Position numbers and translations under genes: made by a program
Assembly (NCBI GenBank): GCA_028703175.1
Contig: JAQVNJ010000149.1
Coordinates: forward strand, 1 to 14,504
DNA length: 14,504 nt
Direction: 5' to 3'
Origin: JAAYCB01 sp012744395
GTDB lineage: Bacteria > Planctomycetota > Planctomycetia > Pirellulales > Thermoguttaceae
Shown here: positions 6,036 to 13,273 of the stretch, one piece after another
How positions within the stretch are numbered: the stretch's first letter is position 1
Layout of the letters: every line of letters begins with the position of its first letter
The notes under the pieces: model-generated
What the model saw: the letters and a program-made list of their open reading frames with translations, nothing else
Database searches by the model: none
What the model was told of the DNA's origin: nothing

Positions 6036-6598
6036 ATCTGACACGCCAGCAGGCGCTAGCGCAGTTGGAGGCCTGGATCGACGACCCGTCGCTCCGCAAG
6101 CACGCCAGGGCGGTGGAAATCGCCATGCGCGCGGCCGCGGCCGCCTATGGATCAGGCCCGGAGGATGCTGACCTTTGGGGGCTGACCGGCCTGCTCCACG
6201 ACGCCGATTATCAGCGCTGGCCCGAGGACCACCCGCGTCGCATCGTCGACTGGCTCCGAGAGCAGGCCGAGGAGGAGATGGCCTACGCCGTCTCCGTCCA
6301 CCAGACGGCCTGGAACCTGGAACCGAAATCGGCCCTCGATCGGGCGCTGGTGGCGTGCGACGAATTGACCGGCTTCGTCGTCGCCTGCTGCCTCGTCCGG
6401 CCCGACGGAATCGCCTCGCTCCAGCCGAAGAGCGTGAAAAAGAAACTCAAAGACAAGGCGTTTGCGGCCAAAGTCGATCGCCAGATCATCCGGCTCGGGC
6501 TGGACTGGCTGGCTGTTGAGCCCGACAGACACATCCAGTTGGTGATCGATGCCTTGAAACCGCATGCCGAAGAACTCGGCATCACCGGGACGAGGTAG
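6032..6598 (+). CDS. HD-domain protein (putative metal-dependent phosphohydrolase)
   Basis: The 188-residue protein carries a compact HD domain: His24 in RKHARAVE, the His56-Asp57 doublet in GLLHDADY, further His residues at 67 (EDHPRR) and 90 (VSVHQT), and Asp110 in VACDELTG. The H...HD...D set is what binds divalent metal in this superfamily, whose members mostly hydrolyse phosphate esters; the substrate cannot be read from the sequence. A basic stretch follows (KSVKKKLKDKAF, about 133-144). The ATG at 6032 is part of an ATGA overlap with the stop of the SDR gene and has AAGGAG at 6019-6024, 7 bases upstream. A longer frame running back into the SDR gene exists, but its extra part is an out-of-frame reading of that gene. 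The coupling suggests shared function with the SDR protein. Confidence 0.88.
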   Translation: MNLTRQQALAQLEAWIDDPSLRKHARAVEIAMRAAAAAYGSGPEDADLWGLTGLLHDADYQRWPEDHPRRIVDWLREQAEEEMAYAVSVHQTAWNLEPKSALDRALVACDELTGFVVACCLVRPDGIASLQPKSVKKKLKDKAFAAKVDRQIIRLGLDWLAVEPDRHIQLVIDALKPHAEELGITGTR

Positions 6599-6799
6599 GC
6601 GAAGCGCCGTCGGGGGGATCGTCCGGTTTTCGGGGAACGATAACCGGCAAGATTCAAAATCCAATCTTCAAGGCCCAAGAGCCGGGCGACCCCCGTCCAC
6701 TCTTGGCCACTGGAATTTGAGCCGTGAACCTTGGCCGAGAATGGCGGAGTCTCCGGATCACTTCCAGGCCGAGGGGGGCCGAGGGGGAGACTCCCCGGA
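6599..6799. other. Convergent intergenic region with weak hairpins
   Basis: This space separates the ends of the HD-domain gene (plus) and nadC (minus). CCGGTT (6623-6628) pairs with AACCGG (6642-6647), and GGGGAG/CTCCCC meet at 6784-6796. GGAGTCTCCGGATCA at 6746-6760 recurs in altered form just before the nadC stop. None has a U tract, so termination is possible but not demonstrated. No gene is seen. Confidence 0.4.
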
Positions 6800-7780
6800 T
6801 CAGGTCCAGTCGAGCGCCACGTCCAAGGCGACAGCCGAATGGGTCAGCGCGCCGACGCTGATCCGGTCGATGCCGGTTTCAGCGATCGCGCGGACTGTCT
6901 CCAGGTCGACGCCTCCGGACGCTTCAAGCTGCACCTCCGGGGCGCATGCGTCGCGCCGCGCTACCGCCTGGCGAAGTTGATCGCACGGCATGTTGTCCAG
7001 CAGGACGATGTCGGGCCGGACGGGCAGAACGGCGGCCAGTTGCTCGAGCGTGTCGACCTCGATTTCCACAATCCAAGCGGCGGCCGCTTCGGGCGATTGG
7101 CGGCTGCGCACGTAGCGCCGCGCCCGCTCGACCGCTTCCGCCGGTGAAAAAGCCGCTCCGCCCTCGCCGCCTGCGCCGAGGGCCAGATGATTGTCCTTGA
7201 TCAGAATCGCTTCATAAAGTCCCTGCCGATGGTTGCGGCCGCCCCCGCAACGTACGGCGTATTTCTCCAGCCGCCGCAGGCCCGGCGTCGTCTTCCGCGT
7301 GTCGTAGATGCCAGCCCCCGTGCCGGCGACGGCGTCGACGTAGCGGCGCGTGAGCGTGGCGATGCCCGACAGCCGGCCGATGAGGTTCAAGGCCGGCCGC
7401 TCCGCGGCGAGCAACTGCCGGGCCGGGCCGGCCACCCGTGCGACAATCTCACCCGGCGAGACGCTCCGCCCGTCCGCCGACTGGCAGTGCCACTTCAGCG
7501 CCGGATCAACCGCGGAAAAGACGGCCTCGGCGGCTGTGAGCCCCGCCACCACGCCCGCGGCCCGGGCGACGACCGCTGCCCTGCCCAGCGCGGCCTCGGG
7601 CACGAGCGCCAGCGACGTGCAGTCGCCCTCCGCGCCCAAGTCTTCCTCCAGCATCACCGCGACAAGCTGCCGCAGCGCCTTCTCAGCCAGATGATCCCAA
7701 TCGACTTGATGAAACTCCTTCGAGCCGAGCGGCGGAGGGTTGTCGCCCCCGTCGCCCTGCGGCCGTGAAAAGTCTCGCAT
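6800..7780 (-). CDS. nadC: Nicotinate-nucleotide diphosphorylase (carboxylating), quinolinate phosphoribosyltransferase
   Basis: NadC converts quinolinate and PRPP to nicotinate mononucleotide, CO2 and diphosphate in de novo NAD synthesis in the cytoplasm. The 326-residue product shows the family order: an N-terminal alpha/beta domain starting near EEDLGAEGDCTS (45-56), then the barrel with ERPALNLIGRLSGIAT (127-142), DTRKTTPGLRRLEKYAVRCGGGRNHR (from 160; Arg162, Lys163, Lys173, His184 and Arg185 line the substrate site in known enzymes), ILIKDNH (192-198, Lys195), EIEVDTLEQ (239-247), LLDNM (260-264) and LEASGGV near 286. An N-terminal extension of about 25 residues (RPQGDGGDNPPP) is longer than usual. 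ATG at 7780 is chosen because GGAG lies 5 bases upstream; an earlier in-frame ATG at 7882 adds a low-complexity Arg-rich leader. It is divergent from the ComEA-like gene, with 273 bases between starts. Confidence 0.96.
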   Translation of the reverse strand: MRDFSRPQGDGGDNPPPLGSKEFHQVDWDHLAEKALRQLVAVMLEEDLGAEGDCTSLALVPEAALGRAAVVARAAGVVAGLTAAEAVFSAVDPALKWHCQSADGRSVSPGEIVARVAGPARQLLAAERPALNLIGRLSGIATLTRRYVDAVAGTGAGIYDTRKTTPGLRRLEKYAVRCGGGRNHRQGLYEAILIKDNHLALGAGGEGGAAFSPAEAVERARRYVRSRQSPEAAAAWIVEIEVDTLEQLAAVLPVRPDIVLLDNMPCDQLRQAVARRDACAPEVQLEASGGVDLETVRAIAETGIDRISVGALTHSAVALDVALDWT

Positions 7781-8053
7781 CTGGTCTCCGCACCTGGTTT
7801 CCGTCACACCCGGGCTCCTCGTCGTACTAGTCTGTTGCCCCTTGCCCCTCCCAATTGCCGGGGCAGAAGGTCTGCGGACCATTCAAGGTACCTGCGGGCA
7901 GGGCTTCCCGAAAGTCCTCCGCGGATTGCGCGAAACCGTGCGGCCGACTGGCCCCGGCCGGCCGGTCTGGTAAACTCGTAGCCGCCTGCGTCTGCGATGC
8001 AGGAGGGGCGGCGCCGGCGTTGGTTCACTCAACCCGCGGCAAGGAGAGCATCC

Positions 8054-8512
8054 GTGACAAGCCCCTCCTCAAAACCCAGTTCCGATCTTGGCGTCAAACC
8101 GCTCAATTCGGCGGGCATCCTGCGGCGAGCCGATCAGGCGATTCTGGCAGGGCTGGTTGTTTTGGGCGGGCTGGCGGCCGCCTTCTGGTGGGTGTCTTGT
8201 GGTGGTCTCCGCGGTGGAATAGCCCGGTGGGAGGAACTCGAACCTCGGGAAGCCAGATTTCTCGTCGACGTCAATGCGGCCGACTGGCCCGAGTTGCGCC
8301 AGTTGCCGGAGATCGGGGAGACGCTCGCCCGGCGGATCGTCGAGCACCGCGAGGAACAGGGTTCGTTTCGCCGGCCCGAGGACCTGATGAAGGTCCATGG
8401 GATCGGACCGAAGACAGTCGATCTGCTGCGGCCATTTCTGGACCCGGAGAGCTGGCCGGCCGATTCTCCGGCGGACGCTCCTGACGCTCCCGCGTCCCCG
8501 GGCGTAGAATGA
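8054..8512 (+). CDS. Membrane-anchored ComEA-like helix-hairpin-helix protein
   Basis: The 152-residue protein has a short polar N-terminus, one membrane segment at about 28-48 (ILAGLVVLGGLAAAFWW) and, after a linker, a ComEA-type helix-hairpin-helix domain at about 70-130. Both hairpins are visible, LPEIGETLA (84-92) and VHGIGPKTV (114-122), with the typical lead-in VDVNAADWPELRQLP. A Pro/Ala/Asp-rich tail ends the protein. ComEA proteins bind double-stranded DNA outside the cytoplasmic membrane during natural transformation; related proteins have other or unknown roles, and no other competence genes are in the window, so a competence role is unproven. GTG at 8054 is the start, with AAGGAG at 8041-8046, 7 bases upstream; an earlier ATG at 7997 has no ribosome site. 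The next gene is uvrB, after 246 bases of repeats. Confidence 0.88.
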   Translation: MTSPSSKPSSDLGVKPLNSAGILRRADQAILAGLVVLGGLAAAFWWVSCGGLRGGIARWEELEPREARFLVDVNAADWPELRQLPEIGETLARRIVEHREEQGSFRRPEDLMKVHGIGPKTVDLLRPFLDPESWPADSPADAPDAPASPGVE

Positions 8513-8633
8513 GGGGTTGGTCTTTCATGCCGCCAGGCCCCACCGCGTTCCCCAGCTCGCGTTTGGCAGTGCTCGGTTGTGGCCACCGCCAAGCGGCGCC
8601 TGAAGTGATGAGAGACCATCGATCCGGGGGGGA

Positions 8634-8685
8634 GGTTCTCAAGCAGGAGCTTGGGAACCAGGCGAGCAGGAGCTTGGGAACCAGG
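8634..8685. repeat. Second set of the CAAGC..GCTTGGGAAC palindromic repeat
   Basis: GGTTCTCAAGC (8634-8644) pairs with GCTTGGGAACC (8649-8659) around the 4-base loop AGGA, with one G-T pair. The second half is then duplicated: the 21 bases at 8642-8662 recur exactly at 8665-8685, a period of 23 bases. The arms match the palindromes at 4337-4426 in the GCTTGGGAAC core, so both sites belong to one dispersed family. It lies between the ComEA-like gene and uvrB. Confidence 0.75.
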
Positions 8686-8758
8686 AGCAACAACCTGTCG
8701 CGCGGGGCCCGCAAGCGGGGCGTGGCGGAGTTCCATCGCAGCAAGGGAGTCAGCGATC

Positions 8759-10831
8759 GTGTTTCAATTAGTAAGTCCGTTCGAACCGGCCGGCGATCAG
8801 CCGCAGGCGATCGAGGCCCTGACGGAGGGGCTTCGCAGCGGCAAGAAGTTCCAGACCTTGATGGGCGTGACGGGCTCGGGCAAGACATTCACGATGGCCA
8901 ACGTCATCCAGCGGATGCAGCGGCCAACGCTCGTTCTGTCGCACAACAAGACCCTCTCGGCCCAGCTCTACGCCGAGTTCCGGGCGTTCTTCCCGGATAA
9001 TGCGGTCGCCTATTTCGTCAGCTACTACGATTATTACCAGCCGGAGGCGTACATCCCCCAGCGGGATATCTACATCGAGAAGGACGCCTCGATCAATGAA
9101 GAAATCGATCGCCTGCGGCTCGCCGCCACCAGCGCGCTGATGAGCCGCCGCGACGTGATCATCGTCGCCAGCGTGTCGTGCATTTACGGGCTCGGTTCAC
9201 CGGAAGACTACCGCGAGATGATGGTGGCGCTGCGGGTTGGCCAGGAAGTTCCGCGCGACCGGCTGCTGGAGCGGCTGATCGATATCCAGTACGAGCGGAA
9301 CGACGTGTCCTTCGAACGCGGCAAATTCCGCGTCCGCGGCGACTGTGTCGAAATCGTGCCTTCCTACGAAGAGTTCGGAATCCGCATCGAATTCTGGGGC
9401 GACGAAATCGAGCAGGTTTCCCTCATTGACCCCACCAGCGGAGAGGTCCTCCGCCGGCAGGATGAGGTCTTCATCTATCCTGCCAAGCACTTCGTCCTGC
9501 CCGACGAACGGATCAACAACGCGATCGAAGACCTGCATCGGGAGCTTGAGGAGCGGCTGGCCGTCTTTCGCTCCCAGGGGAAGCTGCTGGAGGCCCAAAG
9601 GCTCAGCGCGCGGACCCGTTTCGATCTGGAGATGCTCCAGGAGGTGGGCTATTGCCCGGGCATCGAGAACTACAGCCGCCCTCTTGCGGGGCGGCCGCCG
9701 GGCTCCCCGCCCGACACGCTCTACAGCTTCTTCCCCGACGATTTCCTGCTGTTCGTCGACGAATCCCACGTCACGATCCCGCAGGTCCGCGCGATGCACG
9801 CGGGCGACCGGAGCCGGAAGACGACGCTCGTCGAACACGGGTTCCGCCTGCCCAGCGCGCTGGACAACCGGCCGCTGACGTTCGAGGAATGGGAGCAGCG
9901 GGTCAACCAGGCGATCTTCGTCTCCGCAACACCCGGACCGTACGAGCTGGAAAAATCCGCCGGCGCGGTCGTCGAGCAGGTGATCCGGCCGACGGGACTG
10001 CTCGACCCGATCGTCGAGGTCGCCCCGGCCCGCGCACAGGTGCCCCACCTGTTGGAGCAAATTCGCCAGCGCACCGCGGTCGGCGAACGGGTTCTGGTTA
10101 CCACGCTGACCAAGCGGTTGGCCGAAGACCTCGCCGACTATTTCGAGAAGCAGCAGGTTCGCTGCAAGTGGCTCCACAGCGAACTCGACGCTTTCGAACG
10201 GGTGGAGCTGCTCCGCGATCTCCGCCAAGGCCAGTTCGATGTCCTGGTCGGCGTCAACCTCCTCCGCGAGGGACTCGACCTGCCTGAAGTCTCCCTGGTG
10301 GCGATTCTCGACGCGGACAAGGAAGGCTTCCTGCGAAGCGAGACTTCCTTGATGCAGACGATCGGGCGATCGGCGCGCAACGTCAACGCCAAGGTGATCT
10401 TGTACGCCGAGCGGGTCACCGACTCGATGCAGAGGGCAATCGAAGAGACCCTGCGGCGCCGCGGCGTGCAGCAAGCCTACAACCAGGCGCATGGAATCAC
10501 CCCGGAGACAATCCGCAAGAGCATCCGCGCCGGAATCGAGGCCGCGGCGTCTGCTCACGCCCAGTCGAACGCGGCGGTTGGGCGGACCGACGAGGCCCAA
10601 TATATCACCGAGGAATACCTGGCCGAACTGGAAGACGAGATGCTCGCCGCCGCCGACGCGCTCGAGTTTGAACGCGCCGCAGCGCTCCGCGACCGCATCG
10701 AGCAGATGCAGAGCCAAATCGGCAGACGAACCGACGAGGCGCGCCTCGAGCATGGCACGCGGTCGGAACGCTGGCGGCGGCGGAAGACGAAACAGAAGGC
10801 AAAGAGAATCCCGAAGCCTGGCATGCCGTAA
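8759..10831 (+). CDS. uvrB: UvrABC system protein B (excinuclease subunit B)
   Basis: UvrB receives damaged DNA from UvrA, verifies the lesion and recruits UvrC for the incisions of nucleotide excision repair. The 690-residue product is nearly complete by motif: Walker A GVTGSGKT (36-43), the beta-hairpin motif YYDYYQPEAYIP (89-100) that inserts between the strands, the DESH box (334-337), the helicase motif near VLVGVNLLREGLDLPEV (495-511), QTIGRSARN (533-541) and the C-terminal UVR domain (about 618-655) that contacts UvrC. The last 35 residues form a very basic tail (RWRRRKTKQKAKRIPK) that is longer than usual. GTG at 8759 is the start, with AGGGAG (8744-8749) 9 bases upstream; the residues after it, FQLVSPFEPAGDQP, match the family N-terminus. 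A longer frame back to 8651 would translate the repeat. Confidence 0.98.
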   Translation: MFQLVSPFEPAGDQPQAIEALTEGLRSGKKFQTLMGVTGSGKTFTMANVIQRMQRPTLVLSHNKTLSAQLYAEFRAFFPDNAVAYFVSYYDYYQPEAYIPQRDIYIEKDASINEEIDRLRLAATSALMSRRDVIIVASVSCIYGLGSPEDYREMMVALRVGQEVPRDRLLERLIDIQYERNDVSFERGKFRVRGDCVEIVPSYEEFGIRIEFWGDEIEQVSLIDPTSGEVLRRQDEVFIYPAKHFVLPDERINNAIEDLHRELEERLAVFRSQGKLLEAQRLSARTRFDLEMLQEVGYCPGIENYSRPLAGRPPGSPPDTLYSFFPDDFLLFVDESHVTIPQVRAMHAGDRSRKTTLVEHGFRLPSALDNRPLTFEEWEQRVNQAIFVSATPGPYELEKSAGAVVEQVIRPTGLLDPIVEVAPARAQVPHLLEQIRQRTAVGERVLVTTLTKRLAEDLADYFEKQQVRCKWLHSELDAFERVELLRDLRQGQFDVLVGVNLLREGLDLPEVSLVAILDADKEGFLRSETSLMQTIGRSARNVNAKVILYAERVTDSMQRAIEETLRRRGVQQAYNQAHGITPETIRKSIRAGIEAAASAHAQSNAAVGRTDEAQYITEEYLAELEDEMLAAADALEFERAAALRDRIEQMQSQIGRRTDEARLEHGTRSERWRRRKTKQKAKRIPKPGMP

Positions 10832-10852
10832 GTCATGGTTGCGCAAAGCAGC

Positions 10853-10886
10853 AGCGGCACCGGGCGCGCTCCGCCACGGTGCCGCT
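10853..10886. terminator. Hairpin between convergent genes
   Basis: AGCGGCACCG (10853-10862) and CGGTGCCGCT (10877-10886) form a perfect 10-bp GC-rich stem with a 14-base loop. It lies 21 bases after the uvrB stop and 37 bases after the stop of the minus-strand lipoprotein gene, so it could serve both. There is no clear U run on either side. Confidence 0.5.
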
Positions 10887-10923
10887 GGTCAATTGCTCTT
10901 CTCTCGTCGTGCTCAGCGGAATA

Positions 10924-11115
10924 CTACGGTCCGGTCGGCTCGTCGGCCGGCGCGGTGGCCGCCTCGGCTCCCCCTTCGGCGTCGCCCGCAGCGCCCGCAT
11001 CACCACTCGGAGCGGCAGGGGGAGCGGCCGGCGTGTCGGAAGCCTTCTCAGCGCAGCCAATCGCGAACATGCCCAAGGCAAGGGTCAGGAACAGCAAGGA
11101 AAAGAGTTTCTTCAT
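10924..11115 (-). CDS. Small Ala/Pro/Glu-rich lipoprotein, 63 aa
   Basis: The product begins MKKLFSLLFLTLALGM, a standard signal peptide, and has the lipobox FAIGC with Cys21 as the predicted lipidated residue. The remaining 42 residues are low-complexity Ala, Pro, Glu, Asp and Gly (for example PAAPPAAPSGDAGAAG) with no fold expected. Small lipoproteins of this composition are common in planctomycetes, and no function can be assigned. ATG at 11115 has AAAGG 9 bases upstream on the minus strand. A 16-base palindrome lies at 11157-11172, about 40 bases upstream of the start. It converges on uvrB. Confidence 0.75.
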   Translation of the reverse strand: MKKLFSLLFLTLALGMFAIGCAEKASDTPAAPPAAPSGDAGAAGDAEGGAEAATAPADEPTGP

Positions 11116-11156
11116 CGGATCAGCCTTTCTCGCTAAACCGTGTGGGGAGTTTTCCG

Positions 11157-11172
11157 GCAGAACCCGTTCTGC
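11157..11172. promoter_or_regulatory. 16-base palindrome upstream of the small lipoprotein gene
   Basis: GCAGAAC (11157-11163) and GTTCTGC (11166-11172) are perfect inverted arms separated by CC. The site lies in the 297-base space between the minus-strand lipoprotein gene (start 11115) and the plus-strand ECF sigma gene (start 11413), in the position of an operator for the former. It contains GAAC and GTTC halves, but the 2-base spacing does not fit the common LexA boxes. Regulatory role inferred. Confidence 0.35.
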
Positions 11173-11358
11173 TCGGTGCCAACGTGAGCTTTGATCCGCG
11201 AGCCATCCCGATTATTCCCACCGGAAAGGAAAAAAACGCGAAGACCAGGCTCGGCAGCGCCAGCCCTCCGCCGTCACCGCCGGAGCGGGCAACGAATCCT
11301 TTCCCCGAACGGCGGATTCGGGTAGTCTGGGGGATGTGGACGGATCGGACAGGCTTTT

Positions 11359-11375
11359 TTCCCTGTTTCAGGGAA
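11359..11375. promoter_or_regulatory. Small inverted repeat before the ECF sigma gene
   Basis: TTCCCTG (11359-11365) and CAGGGAA (11369-11375) are perfect arms around TTT, preceded by a run of six T residues and followed by TAAAT, 37 bases upstream of the sigma gene's ATG. It could be an operator or a leader hairpin. The T run precedes rather than follows the stem on the plus strand, so it is not a plus-strand terminator. Confidence 0.3.
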
Positions 11376-11412
11376 TAAATCCAATCGTGAACGCCTCTAT
11401 TGATCGTGGACG

Positions 11413-11964
11413 ATGCCGGAAATGGGCCAAGACCGAACGGAAATCGACATTGTGCAGTTGGTCGCGGACCACCATCGGGAGATCTACGCCTACGCATATC
11501 GGCTGAGCGGCTCGGTCAGCGACGCGGAGGACCTGTCCCAGGCCGTCTTTCTTACTGCGCAAGAAAAATTGGGGCAATTGGAGCACGTGGAAAAAGTTCG
11601 CGCGTGGCTCTTTGCCATCTTGAGGAGCCATTTCCTGAAAATGTGCCGAAAGCGTCGGCCCCTGCCGGAGGCGAATCTCCAGGTGAGCATCCACGAGCTT
11701 GCAACTGCCCCCGTGGCAGACAGTCCGATCGACAGCGACGAGTTGCATCAGGCCTTGATGGCGCTGCCCGAGCCCCACCGCCTGGTGCTCGTGATGTACT
11801 ATTTCGAGGAGTGCTCCTATCGAGAGATCGCCGAGCGGCTTGAACTGCCCATGGGGACGGTGATGAGTCGCCTGGCACGGGCTAAGGGCCGCCTCCGGGC
11901 AATGCTCAGTGAAGACGAATGCCCGTCGCCCGTCTCCGCCGCGCCGGCAGACAAGAAGGAGTGA
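11413..11964 (+). CDS. ECF-type RNA polymerase sigma factor
   Basis: The 183-residue protein is a typical extracytoplasmic-function sigma factor, which redirects RNA polymerase to a specific promoter set. Region 2 spans about 14-80, with DAEDLSQAVFLTAQEKL in the core-binding and -10 recognition part and WLFAILRSHFLKMCRKRR following. A linker leads to region 4 at about 108-166: LMALPEPHRLVLVMYYFEECSYREIAERL and the recognition helix in MGTVMSRLARAKGRLR. A tail of about 15 residues (SPVSAAPADKK) follows. ATG at 11413 is used, though its upstream sequence is weak; ATG at 11422 is an alternative. The next gene starts 4 bases after the stop and encodes a single-pass membrane protein, the usual arrangement of a sigma factor with its membrane-bound antagonist. 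Confidence 0.93.
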   Translation: MPEMGQDRTEIDIVQLVADHHREIYAYAYRLSGSVSDAEDLSQAVFLTAQEKLGQLEHVEKVRAWLFAILRSHFLKMCRKRRPLPEANLQVSIHELATAPVADSPIDSDELHQALMALPEPHRLVLVMYYFEECSYREIAERLELPMGTVMSRLARAKGRLRAMLSEDECPSPVSAAPADKKE

Positions 11965-11968
11965 CGCC

Positions 11969-12826
11969 ATGGACGAACGACCGATCTTTGATCCAGACAT
12001 CTTGGAGGCGATCGAGGTCTTTCGTGGCGGCGAACAGGACCAGGGGGATCCCGCGCTGCGGGCGGCTGCCGAAGCGGCGAGAATCGACCCGAATCTGGCC
12101 GAACGGCTCGCGCGGATCAGGGACTGGGATCGCCGGTGTGCGGACGCCATCCGCCAGGTGGCCGTGCCACCGGAACTGGCCCCCCGGATTGTCGAGTTGC
12201 TGAAACAGAGGCCAACCGCTCTGGCCGCCGTGGTCACCCAGAGCGGGAGCCGAGACGACGCGCTGCACCCCGAGCGGCCAGCAAGTCGCGACGCCTTGGC
12301 GTCCGCGCCGCCCGCCCGCCGCCGGCGGTATTGGCGGTGGGCCGTCCCGGCGGCAGCCAGCATCGCGGTAGCCGCACTCGGCATCTGGATGGTGCTTGGC
12401 CAAGACCACCGATGGCCTGGACCCGACGAACTGTGCCGAACGGCAATCGGCCTGTTCGAAGCCCCGGCGCCCGCGGCGAGTGAAGGGGCGCCGATGGACG
12501 ATGGTGCCCCGCCGCGCGCCTATCCTTACAGCCCCCACCTGCTGCGCATCCCGCGCACGCAATGGCGCAGCGTCGATCAGTTTGGCGGACGCCGCGCAGT
12601 GGCGTATGATCTGCCGCTCGAAGGTGGCCGGCGGGCGACGCTCTACGTGTTGCGCGGCCGAGCCGAGAGGGTCCCCAACGCCCCGCCGCGCCAGTCGCAG
12701 TTGCAGACCCGCAACCTGTCGGTCGCTGCATGGCAATCCGGCGAGTTGATTTATGTCCTCGTCGTCGATGGCGGCGAACGGGCGTATCGGGCACTGCTCG
12801 AATCCACCGCCCGGCCGTGGACTTGA
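11969..12826 (+). CDS. Putative membrane-bound anti-sigma regulator of the ECF factor
   Basis: The 285-residue protein has a charged cytoplasmic part (1-118) with a helical segment DPNLAERLARIRDWDRRCADAI (about 40-61) and an Arg cluster before a single membrane segment (about 122-144, WAVPAAASIAVAALGIWMVL). The extracytoplasmic part (145-285) ends in a beta-rich domain with GGRRATLYVLRG and SVAAWQSGELIYVLVVDGG. I infer an anti-sigma role from its position, 4 bases after the ECF sigma gene, and from the topology. It lacks the HxxxCxxC zinc motif of the common ZAS class, so the sigma contact would be of another type. ATG at 11969 has AAGGAG (about 11956-11961) upstream; an earlier in-frame ATG at 11909 lies inside the sigma gene. 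How the signal is sensed cannot be told. Confidence 0.72.
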   Translation: MDERPIFDPDILEAIEVFRGGEQDQGDPALRAAAEAARIDPNLAERLARIRDWDRRCADAIRQVAVPPELAPRIVELLKQRPTALAAVVTQSGSRDDALHPERPASRDALASAPPARRRRYWRWAVPAAASIAVAALGIWMVLGQDHRWPGPDELCRTAIGLFEAPAPAASEGAPMDDGAPPRAYPYSPHLLRIPRTQWRSVDQFGGRRAVAYDLPLEGGRRATLYVLRGRAERVPNAPPRQSQLQTRNLSVAAWQSGELIYVLVVDGGERAYRALLESTARPWT

Positions 12827-13273
12827 GCCGGTCTCGCTATCCGGTGCGGCCGATAGGGCAGACCACGCGCCAGCGGAGCCCGAAATTCGGTCCCGTCTTC
12901 CAACACGCCGTCCATGCCTGCGACGGCACCGATCAAGCCCGCATGACTGCCAGCCAATCGCGATCGTCTTGCCTGTTTTCTCCAGTTTGCCGCGCCCTGT
13001 GTCTGGGCAGAAATATCGGCACATTCCGCGACATCTTCCTAATTCCGAGTGTGGATTCAAGCCGAATCCGAGTGTGTGGGCAATTGATTCCCGCACCAAC
13101 AGCGACGCTGGCCGCGTGGGCTGCCGGACTACCGGCAGGATGCGGAGGCCGGTTCCGGGCGGGCAGACTAGAACAGCGGCTCCGAGGCCCCGCGGGCGTG
13201 GTTCTTCGCGGCCTGGACGGCCGGAGAGCGTTCCATACCGAGCGCGGGGCACCGCAAAAGGGAGAATCTGTCC
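12827..13273. other. 447-base non-coding space with a small repeat
   Basis: I find no convincing gene here. TCCGAGTGTG occurs at 13044-13053 and 13067-13076, 23 bases apart, and GGATTC (13053-13058) pairs with GAATCC (13064-13069) between them, giving an operator-like direct-plus-inverted arrangement about 200 bases before the next gene. The final bases carry GGGAG, the ribosome site of that gene. Confidence 0.4.

Noticed and set aside
9197..10846. 549-codon minus-strand frame opposite uvrB
   Set aside because: It is an antisense shadow in GC-rich sequence; the uvrB motifs on the plus strand are decisive.
11306..11331. ECF-type autoregulatory promoter (GAAC...GTC) before the sigma gene
   Set aside because: GAAC and GTC are present with roughly 14 bases between them, but the spacing and the remaining bases fit poorly, so it cannot be distinguished from chance.
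11906..13252. 448-codon minus-strand frame opposite the anti-sigma gene
   Set aside because: It is Arg/Pro/Gly-rich without domain features, while the plus-strand gene has a ribosome site, a membrane segment and sigma-gene linkage.
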